From assembly GCA_919902505.1 (NCBI GenBank), contig CAKKRE010000021.1:1-64000 (forward strand): a stretch of DNA of 64,000 bases, read 5' to 3'. This DNA is from Nitrospiraceae bacterium. GTDB taxonomy: Bacteria; Nitrospirota; Nitrospiria; Nitrospirales; Nitrospiraceae. Positions 50,024 through 58,743 of this stretch are shown piece by piece. The translations under genes and the position numbers were made by a program. The notes under the pieces were generated by a model, which did no database searches, had not been told where the DNA came from, and saw only the letters and a program-made list of their open reading frames with translations. Every line of letters starts with the position of its first letter. Position 1 is the stretch's first letter.

Positions 50024-50575
50024 TTACAACTCCACACTCTGTGGAAGGCCGGATTTGAAGTCCTGATACATGACGAGGAGCCGGCCTCCCTCCACTTTCG
50101 ACGGCAGTACATCCAGCGGACGCGGCGCGGGTCCGCCCAGCACCTGACCGTTGATGTCATAGGCGCTCCCGTGACAGGGACATAAGAACTTCTTTTCCGT
50201 GTCGTCCCACCGATACCCGCATCCCAGATGCGTGCAGATCGGCGAGAAGACCTTCACCTCGCCTTGCGCCTGCTTCACCGCCCATACCGCCTTCTGGGAC
50301 TTCGCTTCCAGCCAGCCATCGCGGACGGTGGTCACATGATCCAATTGGGTAGGGCGCCCCGCGGGCAAGGTATCCACCGGGCCGACATCGACCCATTCAC
50401 GTTTGCGTCGCATGAAGGCCGGTGACACCAGCGAGCCGAGCAGTGGCACAGCCAACCCTGCCCCGACCACAGCGGCCGCGGCAACAGTCACCCAGTGAAA
50501 AAATGTACGCCGCGACCCGACCGGGGTCGACAGCCCTGCCCTTTCACTGCCCTGTGTGTCGTCGGAATGACTCAC
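50024..50575 (-). CDS. Rieske iron-sulfur protein
   Basis: This 183-residue protein has a Tat-like N-terminus (SRRTFFHWV near residue 21), one transmembrane anchor and the Rieske 2Fe-2S motifs CTHLGC near 113 and CPCHGS near 132. Together with the cytochrome b-c fusion it makes up a bc-type quinol oxidase complex on the periplasmic face. The gene is first in this pair, followed by the fusion gene at 19 bases. Length and motifs are normal. Confidence 0.92.
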   Translation of the reverse strand: MSHSDDTQGSERAGLSTPVGSRRTFFHWVTVAAAAVVGAGLAVPLLGSLVSPAFMRRKREWVDVGPVDTLPAGRPTQLDHVTTVRDGWLEAKSQKAVWAVKQAQGEVKVFSPICTHLGCGYRWDDTEKKFLCPCHGSAYDINGQVLGGPAPRPLDVLPSKVEGGRLLVMYQDFKSGLPQSVEL

Positions 50576-50664
50576 GTTCGCAATCCATCGTGTAGGGTGA
50601 TTCCGGACAGGAGGGGAGACGGCAGCATATTCACTCCCGCCCCCTCCGCCATTCGCAATTTGAT

Positions 50665-51108
50665 TCAGACCGTCTGGTTCTCAATATCCAGCCCCAGACC
50701 GATCCAGGCCCGCAGCAAATCGTGTCGGGTCAATGTGTATCTGATCGTGCCGTCCTTCTCGACGGGCAGATTGAGCAAGCGCTTCTCTTCCATCATTCGA
50801 ACCGCATCGTCGATCGATGTCTCCGCCGTCACGGTAATCCGATCCTTGACCATGACCTGTTCTGCCGTCAGCTGATTGAGATCCTGGTTCGACCTCAGGG
50901 CTTTCAATAGATCGAATTCACTGATGAACCCGATGTACTGTCCCGCGTCATCGACCACCGGCGCCCCGGGTGTATGAGTCGTCAGCAACTCCACCGCAAT
51001 CGCCAATGCGCTTTGGTTCCGGTGAATGCGCAATTGGTTCGTCCCTACAATCTGTCCGACCGTCTTAAATCCGCCTACCGGCACACCCGGTCTTGCCATC
51101 GTCGTCAT
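50665..51108 (-). CDS. CBS-domain pair protein
   Basis: This 147-residue protein is made of two CBS repeats: one around GAPVVDDAGQYIGFISEFDLLKAL (about 48-71), the other around NLPVEKDGTIRYTLTRHDLLRAW (about 115-135). Such pairs bind adenosine nucleotides and regulate linked proteins; here it stands alone. ATG 51108 follows GAGGACAG. It lies upstream of the Rieske gene in the same direction with an 89-base gap. The client is unknown. Confidence 0.82.
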   Translation of the reverse strand: MTTMARPGVPVGGFKTVGQIVGTNQLRIHRNQSALAIAVELLTTHTPGAPVVDDAGQYIGFISEFDLLKALRSNQDLNQLTAEQVMVKDRITVTAETSIDDAVRMMEEKRLLNLPVEKDGTIRYTLTRHDLLRAWIGLGLDIENQTV

Positions 51109-51214
51109 CCTGTCCTCCTTCGCGCTATTCCAGTGACGGAATTGCCACCGGCACTATCCACACCGTCTATGATCGACAGTGCGCACACGCCACTTCACAG
51201 AGAAACCTGTTGGG

Positions 51215-51433
51215 TCAGGATTTTTTACCTGCCTCGATCGGGCAAGTATTGATCCCCAGCAGAGTCCATACCGGACAAAACCCGATGGCGCCGGTGACCA
51301 ACGCAATCGCTCCCATTGCCAGCGCAATCCCCATCCCCACCGGCGGAAGCCCGGCGAAAGCACCGATTCCGATCAACAAGACCCCGAGGACAATCCGGAC
51401 CGGCCGCTCGATTCCACCGACATTGCATGCCAT
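51215..51433 (-). CDS. DUF2892 small membrane protein
   Basis: This 72-residue protein has two hydrophobic helices (about residues 12-30 and 33-52) and the family text MACNVGGIERPVRIVLGVLLIGIG...GFCPVWTLLGINTC. DUF2892/YgaP-like membrane proteins are widespread, and some are linked to sulfur-carrier rhodanese domains, which are absent here. ATG 51433 follows AAGGAGG. The cysteines at the end are conserved in the family. Its exact role is not known. Confidence 0.8.
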   Translation of the reverse strand: MACNVGGIERPVRIVLGVLLIGIGAFAGLPPVGMGIALAMGAIALVTGAIGFCPVWTLLGINTCPIEAGKKS

Positions 51434-51464
51434 CACAGCACCTCCTTCGTTGCGATCACGCTCT

Positions 51465-51635
51465 CAACTGCCAGCTTTCGGCCATCAGCATTCGGATTCA
51501 AAGACTGTCGGCTAATCGCTATCTTAATGGGTATGAGTCATCATCCAGAAGATGGATTCAGCTTTTGCAGGTTTCGCTCTCGACGATTTTTCAGCGACAC
51601 CTTCCGCAGCCAGCTGACGGCTGATCGCTGACGGC
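51465..51635. repeat. degenerate CAGC/GATG intergenic repeats
   Basis: Words such as CAACTGCCAGCTTTCGGCCA and CAGCTGACGGCTGATCGCTG recur with inversions across this gap. They are similar to 14205-14285 and are probably non-coding. Confidence 0.4.
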
Positions 51636-52105
51636 TACTTCGTTGTCGCAAACCGATACATGTCATGGCAGGTGGTGCAGCGCGCCGTCATGCTCGACAG
51701 ACGATTGAGAATTTGCACGGAGGATTCCCCTTGCGCAATACCGTCCGCCAGATGATCCATATCCTTGTGGATCGACATGCCCATTTGCTTAAAAGCCAGG
51801 GGCAGTTTCAGCATGACAGCGGGATTGACGTCTGCCGCCATCGCCATGCCTGCCGAGCGAGCTGCGGCTTCTGCGGCCTTGAGGTTTTGGTCCTGGCTCC
51901 CTAATACCGTCACCACTCCATGTACCGACTTGAGCAATTGCCGCATCTCCGCCAGGATCAGATCCCGCTCCGCCGGCGCCAGGAGGACTTCCGTGCGCCC
52001 GTCGGCCCCCGGCCTGGTGTGCCCCTGCACGAACAACGCCACAATCACGCCCACCGTAACTATCCATAACACTGCGGTTCCCAACCCAAGCACACGCCAA
52101 TTCAT
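51635..52105 (-). CDS. membrane-anchored monoheme cytochrome c'-like protein
   Basis: This 156-residue protein has an N-terminal anchor (residues 5-26) and a helical body ending in ARCTTCHDMYRFATTK, with CxxCH near the C-terminus as in cytochrome c' or c556. It resembles the lipoprotein at 29895 in layout, though it lacks a lipobox. It may bind gas ligands or transfer electrons in the periplasm. It is encoded 21 bases downstream of the cytochrome at 52127, on the same strand. Confidence 0.75.
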   Translation of the reverse strand: MNWRVLGLGTAVLWIVTVGVIVALFVQGHTRPGADGRTEVLLAPAERDLILAEMRQLLKSVHGVVTVLGSQDQNLKAAEAAARSAGMAMAADVNPAVMLKLPLAFKQMGMSIHKDMDHLADGIAQGESSVQILNRLSSMTARCTTCHDMYRFATTK

Positions 52106-52126
52106 CAGGCAACCCTTTCCATTCGG

Positions 52127-52495
52127 TTACGGGAGCTTGCGACTGGCGTTACTCCCGAGCACTCGTACGTAAGCCGTCACGTCACGGATCTCCTCGTCGG
52201 AGAGGACAAATTTCCACGCTCCCATGGCAGTGTCTTTCCGTCCGTCGTGAATCGTTTTCATGAGGGACGCATCCAACTTGCTTTGTGCAGCGGGAGAGCT
52301 GAGATCGGCGACCGGCGGATTAAACTTCATAGAGGCGTCGCCCTTCCCATCGACTCCGTGGCAACGGATACAGAGATTGGTATAGAGCACCTTGCCTTTG
52401 GCCACATTCCCCCCGGCCGCATACGAACCACTGCCCACCGCCGCAGCGAAGAGCATCGACAGGAGAACCGGACCGGTGACTCTGGCGTTCATCAT
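52127..52495 (-). CDS. monoheme cytochrome c
   Basis: This exported cytochrome c of about 122 residues has a signal peptide (residues 3-24), the heme site CIRCHG near 42 and a distal Met candidate around DTAMGAWKFVLSDEE. AAGGAG precedes ATG 52495 (or 52492). It follows the MITE-like element and lies with the cytochrome c'-like gene. It is a likely electron shuttle for the bc complex. Confidence 0.83.
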   Translation of the reverse strand: MMNARVTGPVLLSMLFAAAVGSGSYAAGGNVAKGKVLYTNLCIRCHGVDGKGDASMKFNPPVADLSSPAAQSKLDASLMKTIHDGRKDTAMGAWKFVLSDEEIRDVTAYVRVLGSNASRKLP

Positions 52496-52600
52496 CTTCT
52501 CCTTTGTAAGGAGCTGCCGCACACCCGTGGCTTCCCCACATACAATGAGAATGCGATCCTCGTGCCAGTTTGACAGGAAAGGACAATGAAGGGAACCGCG

Positions 52601-52781
52601 CTAGCCCGGATTATTCATGAATACCGCCGCGAGGCGTTCGAGACGGAAGCCCGCCGAGGCTGCTCGCATGTGAGGCCGACGCAGGCGTACTCGCAGTCCG
52701 TCGAGGAGGCCGAACGAGAACAGCCTCGCCGGGCGAGAGGATCGGACGCCGGAGCAGGTATTCATGAATAGTCTGGGCTAG
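52601..52781. mobile_element. 181-bp MITE-like element
   Basis: The ends CTAGCCCGGATTATTCATGA (from 52601) and the complement of 52759-52781 match at 21 of 23 positions. The middle 135 bp is GC-rich and shows no supported gene; the frame through it has no ribosome-binding site. The outer CTAG at both ends could be a target-site duplication. The arms are the same as those of the palindrome at 41120-41153. A transposase with such ends is not in the window. Confidence 0.6.
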
Positions 52782-52886
52782 GAGTAGCCGAGTAGCGGAA
52801 GAATCCGACGCGCAGCCGGGCAAACCGTGGAGACTATCGCCCCACCGCTCGATCCCGGCTGGCGCAGGATGCCCCAATCCGGAGCG

Positions 52887-53321
52887 TCAGGAGATGGTGG
52901 GCTCTAGGGTGATGCGTGTTTTCATCGAATTCGAGATCAGGCAGTTGGCCTCTGCCTTCTCGATGAGCTCCTTGGCTTTCGCCGCATCGCTACCAGACTG
53001 AAGGGTAATCTGCGGACGCAACGTAATCACGGTGACCTGAAACTTTCCTTCTACGAGTTCCAACCGTCCTTCCGCCTCACAGTGGTACGACGTGAACGCC
53101 AATCCGGCCCGTTCGGCGACCGCCAGAAATGTCGTCATCAGGCAGATGTTGGCCGCCGCCACATACAAGTCCTCAGGCGACCAGATGCCTTCATGTCCTT
53201 TGAACTCCGGAGGTGTCGCGACCCGGATCTCCGGTTTGCCGTCGCAGGTGATGATGCCCTTTTTCTGTTCCGTCCATTTCACTGCCGCGCGATACGTATA
53301 CACCTTGCTGCGAACTTCCAT
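52887..53321 (-). CDS. OsmC-family protein
   Basis: This 144-residue OsmC-fold protein has GHEGIWSPEDLYVAAANICLMTTFLAVAERAGL near residue 48 and EANCLISNSMK near 124. These supply the two conserved cysteines. It probably reduces organic hydroperoxides. The ATG at 53321 follows GGAGGGAA. It is encoded downstream of a Usp gene with a 25-base gap and may form a two-gene stress unit with it. It is only distantly similar to the OsmC at 46648. Confidence 0.82.
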   Translation of the reverse strand: MEVRSKVYTYRAAVKWTEQKKGIITCDGKPEIRVATPPEFKGHEGIWSPEDLYVAAANICLMTTFLAVAERAGLAFTSYHCEAEGRLELVEGKFQVTVITLRPQITLQSGSDAAKAKELIEKAEANCLISNSMKTRITLEPTIS

Positions 53322-53346
53322 CGTTCCCTCCAATTGAAAACAATTG

Positions 53347-54330
53347 TTACAGAATCCGATCCTCTGCACGTGTAATGTCCGACAGGCCGAGAGTCTCCGG
53401 GAGCACCCGACGGTAACCCGACGAAAATTTCGGCGTTTTCACGGTGACGACCGGGCAGGTAGCCCGGCGCAAGACCGCATCCGCCACGCTTCCGAACCGT
53501 TCCACCGACACTCCGCGACGGCCATGGGCCCCCATGACAATGAGGTCGGCGTGATGCCGCAAGGCACAGGCCAGAATCGTATCGGATGGCAGCCCCACAG
53601 AAATTTCGAGATCGGCCGGCAACCCGAATGACGTGATGACCTCCTTGAGTTCCATCAGTTGCCGGTTCCAATAGTCACGTTTGCGCGCTTCCTCTTCGAT
53701 GAGGCCAAGCCCGCAGTCCAAATCATACCCAACCGGCTCCAACACATGCATCAACGTCAGCGTGGCGCCGATCCCCTTGGCAAGTTGAATGGCATACTCA
53801 ACTGCATCCAGCGACGGGCTCGAAAAATCCAGCGGCGCCAGGATATGCCGGATCTGCACCTGCCTGCCTGCCGCAGGCTGGCCCGCTTGTTCACGCAGCC
53901 CCGGCACCACGAGAACCGGACAGGGGCCTTCCTTCACAACCCGTTCCACCGTGCTGCCGATCAACCCGTACAGCGAAGTATTGAGCCCCTGAGCACCCAT
54001 CGCGACAAGCTCCACCCCTTGGACCTTGGCAGCCAGACAGATATGCTCGGTCGGGTTCCCCAGCACCAGCCGTACCTTGGCTGAAATGCCGTTGCGCGCC
54101 AGATCGTCACGTACCTGCTCCAACTGCCGCGCAGCCGCTGCTCGCGTCTGTGCAACCGCAGCAAGAGCCTCCGTCTCGGCACTCAACCACGGGGGCACCT
54201 CGATCACATGCAGGACTTCCAACGTGGCTCCCCAGTGGGAGGCGAGATAGACGGCATAGTCCTGTGCAGACGTTGCACCATCCGAAAAATCGGTCGCGAA
54301 GAGGATCCGTGTCATCGGTGGCGTATTCAT
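53347..54330 (-). CDS. tandem universal stress protein
   Basis: This 327-residue protein has two UspA domains. The first (about 5-150) contains ILFATDFSDGATSAQDYAVYLA and a GAQGLNTSLYGLIGSTVE loop. The second (about 165-300) contains ILAPLDFSSPSLDAVEYAIQLA and GAHGRRGVSVERFGSVAD. The second binding loop is standard, and the first replaces HGR by QGL, so its ATP binding may be altered. ATG 54330 is used, with AGGAG upstream. It is followed by the OsmC gene and is likely induced under energy or redox stress. Confidence 0.85.
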   Translation of the reverse strand: MNTPPMTRILFATDFSDGATSAQDYAVYLASHWGATLEVLHVIEVPPWLSAETEALAAVAQTRAAAARQLEQVRDDLARNGISAKVRLVLGNPTEHICLAAKVQGVELVAMGAQGLNTSLYGLIGSTVERVVKEGPCPVLVVPGLREQAGQPAAGRQVQIRHILAPLDFSSPSLDAVEYAIQLAKGIGATLTLMHVLEPVGYDLDCGLGLIEEEARKRDYWNRQLMELKEVITSFGLPADLEISVGLPSDTILACALRHHADLIVMGAHGRRGVSVERFGSVADAVLRRATCPVVTVKTPKFSSGYRRVLPETLGLSDITRAEDRIL

Positions 54331-54616
54331 GGCAGCTCCTGTGAAACGGTTGGATGACTCCTCCTCCACGAACGGCCGACCTTCAGCAGCCGACAGCCAT
54401 CACGTTGAGCCCGGAGCCGGTGGACGTGATTGCCAGAATGAATAGAGGCTCCGGTGGCGATCGAACATTGCGAGCAACGTCGACATAGGGGGACGGCAGA
54501 CGCATCCAGATCGCACACCCGTCGGGGAATTCCGGTGCTTCCGGCGCAGTCCTCTGCTTCCCGCATAGCATGAGTGTCGACATGACAGATACGTACCTCA
54601 ACTCGGAATCACGCGC

Positions 54617-55171
54617 TTATCCGAAGGACAACGTGCTTGCGCGCACGACCTGAGTCAGCCCCCAGAGTAGAAACAGCCCGTAGACCGTACCGAAGAACCA
54701 GGGAAAGCTGATCGCGCGATGCGCCCACCATTGACGATGTTGCCGGAACGCCCAGGACGGTTCGAAGGAACGCGGCTCATTGCTTTCCTCGACGATCGTT
54801 TCACGATGTTCACGGAGTCGATACAGACTATTCACCGGCCTTCGTTCCCCCCACTCAGGCATGGTTTCGATGCCCCGGAGCTGCCACTCCCAGAGCGCAT
54901 TTTGCCCGGAGAAGCGCCCGAGCACGATCGCCATCTGCACACTCATGAGGATCCCGATGATGCTGAACAGCACAATGATGATGGTAAAGGGAAGCGCCAG
55001 TGATTCCCGCGACACCAGCAACCCGATCACCGCGACAAAAATCGAATTGGCGGTCAGATAGTCCGACAGCATCGTGTGATAATCCCGCACGCCGGACGTC
55101 CACAACGTCAGCAGATGTGCATAATCGGATCGTAACCCCTCTTGATCCAAAGCCCTCACCTCAGGCTCCAT
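54617..55171 (-). CDS. RipA-like/unknown membrane protein
   Basis: This protein of about 184 residues has three predicted membrane segments: two near residues 38-75 (SIFVAVIGLLVSRESLALPF and FSIIGILMSVQMAIVLG) and one near 150-175. Its cytoplasmic loops contain RLREHRETIVEES. It resembles RipA/DUF-type small membrane proteins of unknown role, but I am not certain of a family. ATG 55171 is preferred, overlapping the glycogen phosphorylase stop by about 10 bases; ATG 55201 is an alternative inside that gene. It is at the end of the glgP-treT operon. Confidence 0.6.
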   Translation of the reverse strand: MEPEVRALDQEGLRSDYAHLLTLWTSGVRDYHTMLSDYLTANSIFVAVIGLLVSRESLALPFTIIIVLFSIIGILMSVQMAIVLGRFSGQNALWEWQLRGIETMPEWGERRPVNSLYRLREHRETIVEESNEPRSFEPSWAFRQHRQWWAHRAISFPWFFGTVYGLFLLWGLTQVVRASTLSFG

Positions 55172-56882
55172 TGACGTCTTGTCCGACCAGCCGATACGCA
55201 TTGCGCAGATACTGCCCCACCATGCGCTGCGTGTTGAAGAACGCTCCGTTCATCGCAATCGCATGTTTCATAATCTCGATAAAACCTTCCCGATCCTTGT
55301 AAAAACAGGGCAGGACCTTCTGCTCAAGCTTGTCGTACAGCGCCCGAGCATGGCAGGCCTCCATCTCATCCGCAGGCGAATCACAGGCTTCGATCTTCTC
55401 GCCGATCGACCAGCCCGTGACCCCTTCAATATGGCCTTCGACCCACCAGCCGTCCAGCACGCTGAAACTCGGAACCCCGTTCATCGCCGCCTTCATGCCG
55501 CTCGTGCCGGAAGCCTCCATCGGCGGAAGCGGCGTATTCAGCCAGACATCCACGCCGGCGCAGAGGAGACGTGCCAGCGTCATGTCATAGTTGGCGAGAT
55601 AGGCTACCGACAGCTGCCCGCGCATGCCGTGAATGCGATGGATCATGTCCTTACCGGCTTGATCCTGAGGATGCGCCTTCCCTGCAAAGACGAATTGAAT
55701 CGGGCCTGCCTCTTTCAGCAGACGCCGCAACCGCTCGACATCGTGAAACACCAGCGTCCCTCGCTTATACGCCGTCGCGCGGCGGGCGAAGCCGATGGTG
55801 AGGACATCGCGGTCGAATCCCGCGTTGGTCTGGCGGTTTACTTCGTCCACCAAGGCCAACTTGGCCTCCCGATGGGCCATCCAGATTTCCGAACCGGGAA
55901 TACTGATGGCGTAACGAAGCGATAATTGATCGTAGCGCCAGTCGGGCAAATGACGGTCATAGAGGTGTTGAAACGAGGGCGCGGTCCAGGTCACGGCATG
56001 CACCCCGTTGGTAATGGAATGGATCGGATAGCCGGGATACAACGAGTGGGACACCTCGCCATGCCGCATGGCGACACCGTTGACGAAGCGGGATCCCCGC
56101 AAAGCCAGCAAGGTCATGTTCAGCGCATCCTGGTGCTGGCAGGCCTGCACGAGATCGCATCGCCGACTCCCCAACACCCGATGCGCGAGTTCCACGGGGA
56201 ATTGGTCGTGGCCCGCCGGCACCGGGGTATGTGTGGTGAACACGCATTGCTCCCGCACCTGCTCGATCACCTCCGGCGGCACATCTCCATTCCGCGGTGC
56301 CGTCCCGATGGCCGCCTCGATCAATGCCAGGACCAGCAGCGCCGCATGCCCTTCATTGAGGTGGTAACGAAAAATGTTCCCGTGCCCCAACGCGCGCAAA
56401 AGAGCGAACCCGCCGAACCCCAGGATCATTTCCTGGCATAAGCGATAATGCGAGTCCCCGCCATAGAGCGTATCCGTGATGGTCCGATCCCAGGGACTGT
56501 TTTCGGGCAGATCGGTATCGAGCAGATACACCGGAACGGTATGGCCCGACATGCCGGTGACGTGATGCCGCCAGGCACGAACGTGCACGGTCCGGCCCTC
56601 GATTTCGACAGAGACTCGCGGCTCCATCGCCTCGGCGAAATCGTTGACTGCCCAGGCCACCGGCTCCTCAGACTGCCATCCCTTCTGATCGAGTCGCTGA
56701 TAAAAATAGCCCCGCCGGTGGAGCAGCGTGACGCCGATCATCGGCACGCCCAGATCGGCCGCGGAACGAATCGTGTCGCCGGCCAGAACCCCGAGTCCTC
56801 CCGCATAGGTCGGCATCAGCGGATTCAGGCCGATCTCCATGGAAAAGTACGCCACGAGGGTGTGGCTGTTCTGCCGGGTCAT
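55161..56882 (-). CDS. glgP: alpha-glucan phosphorylase
   Basis: This 573-residue glycogen/maltodextrin phosphorylase releases glucose 1-phosphate from alpha-1,4-glucans. It is the short bacterial/archaeal type, starting VAYFSMEIGLNPLMPTYAGGLGVLAGD. The pyridoxal-phosphate-binding text EASGTSGMKAAMNGVPSFSVLDGWW is near residue 460. Its start overlaps the treT stop (ATGA 56879-56882). The arrangement makes it likely that stored glycogen is funnelled toward trehalose. Catalytic segments are intact. Confidence 0.88.
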   Translation of the reverse strand: MTRQNSHTLVAYFSMEIGLNPLMPTYAGGLGVLAGDTIRSAADLGVPMIGVTLLHRRGYFYQRLDQKGWQSEEPVAWAVNDFAEAMEPRVSVEIEGRTVHVRAWRHHVTGMSGHTVPVYLLDTDLPENSPWDRTITDTLYGGDSHYRLCQEMILGFGGFALLRALGHGNIFRYHLNEGHAALLVLALIEAAIGTAPRNGDVPPEVIEQVREQCVFTTHTPVPAGHDQFPVELAHRVLGSRRCDLVQACQHQDALNMTLLALRGSRFVNGVAMRHGEVSHSLYPGYPIHSITNGVHAVTWTAPSFQHLYDRHLPDWRYDQLSLRYAISIPGSEIWMAHREAKLALVDEVNRQTNAGFDRDVLTIGFARRATAYKRGTLVFHDVERLRRLLKEAGPIQFVFAGKAHPQDQAGKDMIHRIHGMRGQLSVAYLANYDMTLARLLCAGVDVWLNTPLPPMEASGTSGMKAAMNGVPSFSVLDGWWVEGHIEGVTGWSIGEKIEACDSPADEMEACHARALYDKLEQKVLPCFYKDREGFIEIMKHAIAMNGAFFNTQRMVGQYLRNAYRLVGQDVNGA

Positions 56883-58153
56883 GAGGCCTCCAGCACCTGC
56901 TTGATCAGTCGAAGCTCATCGCGCACCAGCCGCGGCATGAGAAAATGCCGCCGCACATGTTCACGCCCGGCCCGGCCGAACTCTCCACGTTCGCCCGGTC
57001 GCTGCAGCAGATGGAGCAGCCGCTCCGCGCAGGCGTCCACACTGTCGACCAGATTCTTCTGAAAGGACTCGGGGAATTGCATGGGAATGCCTCCGGTGTT
57101 CCCGGCGACCACCGGCTTCTCCTTCCATAACGCTTCGGACACGACCAACCCGAATCCCTCCCGCAAGGACTTCTGGATCACCACATCGCAGCCACGCTGG
57201 AACGCGTTGACCTCCATGCTCCCCACCCCGGCGAGATTCGTGAACACGAACAGGTCCGGGTCCTTCGCGGCTTCTTCTTCGACTCGATCCAGAATCTCCC
57301 AGCCCTCCGGATCGTCGCCCGCCATCGCGCCGATGAGCACCAATTGAACGGTTGGAATGGCCTCTTTGACCAGGCGGTAGGCCCGGACGACCCCGAGCGG
57401 ATCTTTCCAGGGATCGAACCGCGAGACCTGCAACAGCAACGGCCTCGTCGGATCCACCCCGGAGTCCGCGATCGCGCGCCGGCACAAGTCTTCAGGCAAT
57501 TCCATGTTCTTCGTGGCCAGGGGATCGATGGCCGGAGCGATGAAGGCCACCCGCTTCGCCGCCAATTGGGGTAGAACGAACTGGCTCATGGTGAAGACGA
57601 CCGCCTCATACTCTTCGAGCAACGGCCGCAAAAACTGACTGACCTCCTGATCCGGCGCCGAGCTGTCGATATGGCACCGCCAAATCCATGTGGCATCGCG
57701 GGGCCCGGCAAAATGCCGGATAGCCGCCGGCTGCGGGTCGTGCACGATATACACATCGTAGTCATTGCCGAGCGCCTTGGCGCTGCGTTCATTGACCTTG
57801 AGGTACAGGTCCTGCGCCGCTTTCCCTAAGCCGTAGTGCCCGCCTTGCAGTGCGTTATGGAACGCCTTGGTGATGGCAAAAAATTCCGGTTCGCCGTGGA
57901 TCAAGCGCCAGTCCGCCTGCACACCGAGCGCCTGCAGCATCGGCACATACCGCGCCAGCAGTTCCGCCACACCCCCGCCGGCCGCCGTGGAGTTCACATG
58001 ACAGACTTTGACGCCCTGCAGTTCTTTCGCGAGCGTCCTCAGCTCCTCATCGGCCTCTTCGCTCATCAGTGTGCGGTACCCATCCAGATTGGCCTGTATC
58101 GCTCCGCATCGTCGTCCGATGCCGACTTTCGGCAACTGCGTCTTCAATTCCAT
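56879..58153 (-). CDS. treT: trehalose synthase TreT, GT4 glycosyltransferase
   Basis: This 424-residue glycosyltransferase with two Rossmann-like domains contains VCHVNSTAAGGGVAELLARYVPML near residue 48, IWRCHIDSSAPDQ near 165, QVSRFDPWKDPLGVVRAY near 240 and EGFGLVVSEALWKEKPVVAGNTGGIPMQ near 340. The E-x7-E motif is seen in EGFGLVVSEALWKE. TreT makes trehalose from NDP-glucose and glucose, reversibly. The enzyme is cytosolic. Pairing with glgP supports glycogen-to-trehalose interconversion under osmotic or desiccation stress. Confidence 0.86.
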   Translation of the reverse strand: MELKTQLPKVGIGRRCGAIQANLDGYRTLMSEEADEELRTLAKELQGVKVCHVNSTAAGGGVAELLARYVPMLQALGVQADWRLIHGEPEFFAITKAFHNALQGGHYGLGKAAQDLYLKVNERSAKALGNDYDVYIVHDPQPAAIRHFAGPRDATWIWRCHIDSSAPDQEVSQFLRPLLEEYEAVVFTMSQFVLPQLAAKRVAFIAPAIDPLATKNMELPEDLCRRAIADSGVDPTRPLLLQVSRFDPWKDPLGVVRAYRLVKEAIPTVQLVLIGAMAGDDPEGWEILDRVEEEAAKDPDLFVFTNLAGVGSMEVNAFQRGCDVVIQKSLREGFGLVVSEALWKEKPVVAGNTGGIPMQFPESFQKNLVDSVDACAERLLHLLQRPGERGEFGRAGREHVRRHFLMPRLVRDELRLIKQVLEAS

Positions 58154-58205
58154 TGTCCCTGAATCTCCCTCATGAATCCGTATCCTGACCTCTATCGCTG
58201 CTCTG

Positions 58206-58682
58206 CTACCCGAACGTCACGCGAACCCAATCACCAAGATAGTGCGTGATCGCGACCACACAGAGTCCGATCACGACATGTTCCCCGATCACCTTCCACG
58301 GCGGGACCCCTTGCGCGCGCGCCAGCGCATAACTGAGCACCGCCAACAGCGACAACCCCCAGACGAGGCTGGCCGCCACAGCCAGATCCAACGGCATGAA
58401 CAACACCGGAACCGCAAAGGTCACGGCAATCACGAATTTCGCCGCGAAGGTCGCCAGGGTCGATTCCCAAATCTCATTGGTGTCCCCATGGTTCTTGGAT
58501 TCTTCCGCAATGTGGATGCCCAACGCATCGGACATGGCGTCGGCGACCGCAATGGTGAGCAGCCCGCCCAGGACCACGGACTTCGAATGGGTGCCCGCAT
58601 GCAGTCCCACCATCAGCCCCAAGGTGGTAATCACGCCGGAAGTGAGCCCGAAACTGAACCCGATCTTCAACGGTGTGCGCAT
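58206..58682 (-). CDS. VIT-like membrane protein
   Basis: This 158-residue protein has five hydrophobic stretches. Text such as GFSFGLTSGVITTLGLMVGLHAGTHS and IAVADAMSDALGIHIAEES resembles the VIT1/CCC1 superfamily of Fe/Mn transporters, including the acidic residues in the second helix. The length is at the short end of the family. ATG 58682 is chosen because it begins the conserved part; the longer frame overlaps the neighbouring PqiC-like gene. It lies between treT and the Mla operon. Substrate specificity is unknown. Confidence 0.72.
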   Translation of the reverse strand: MRTPLKIGFSFGLTSGVITTLGLMVGLHAGTHSKSVVLGGLLTIAVADAMSDALGIHIAEESKNHGDTNEIWESTLATFAAKFVIAVTFAVPVLFMPLDLAVAASLVWGLSLLAVLSYALARAQGVPPWKVIGEHVVIGLCVVAITHYLGDWVRVTFG

Positions 58683-58743
58683 ACCCCATACCTTGTCATC
58701 GCGGCAGACCGTCTCAGAGGGAGCGGGACGTCGGAGTCTTGGA

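Noticed and set aside
52586..52771. 61-codon frame inside the MITE-like element
   Set aside because: Begins before the element and runs through the terminal repeat; composition follows the GC-rich filler and there is no ribosome-binding site.
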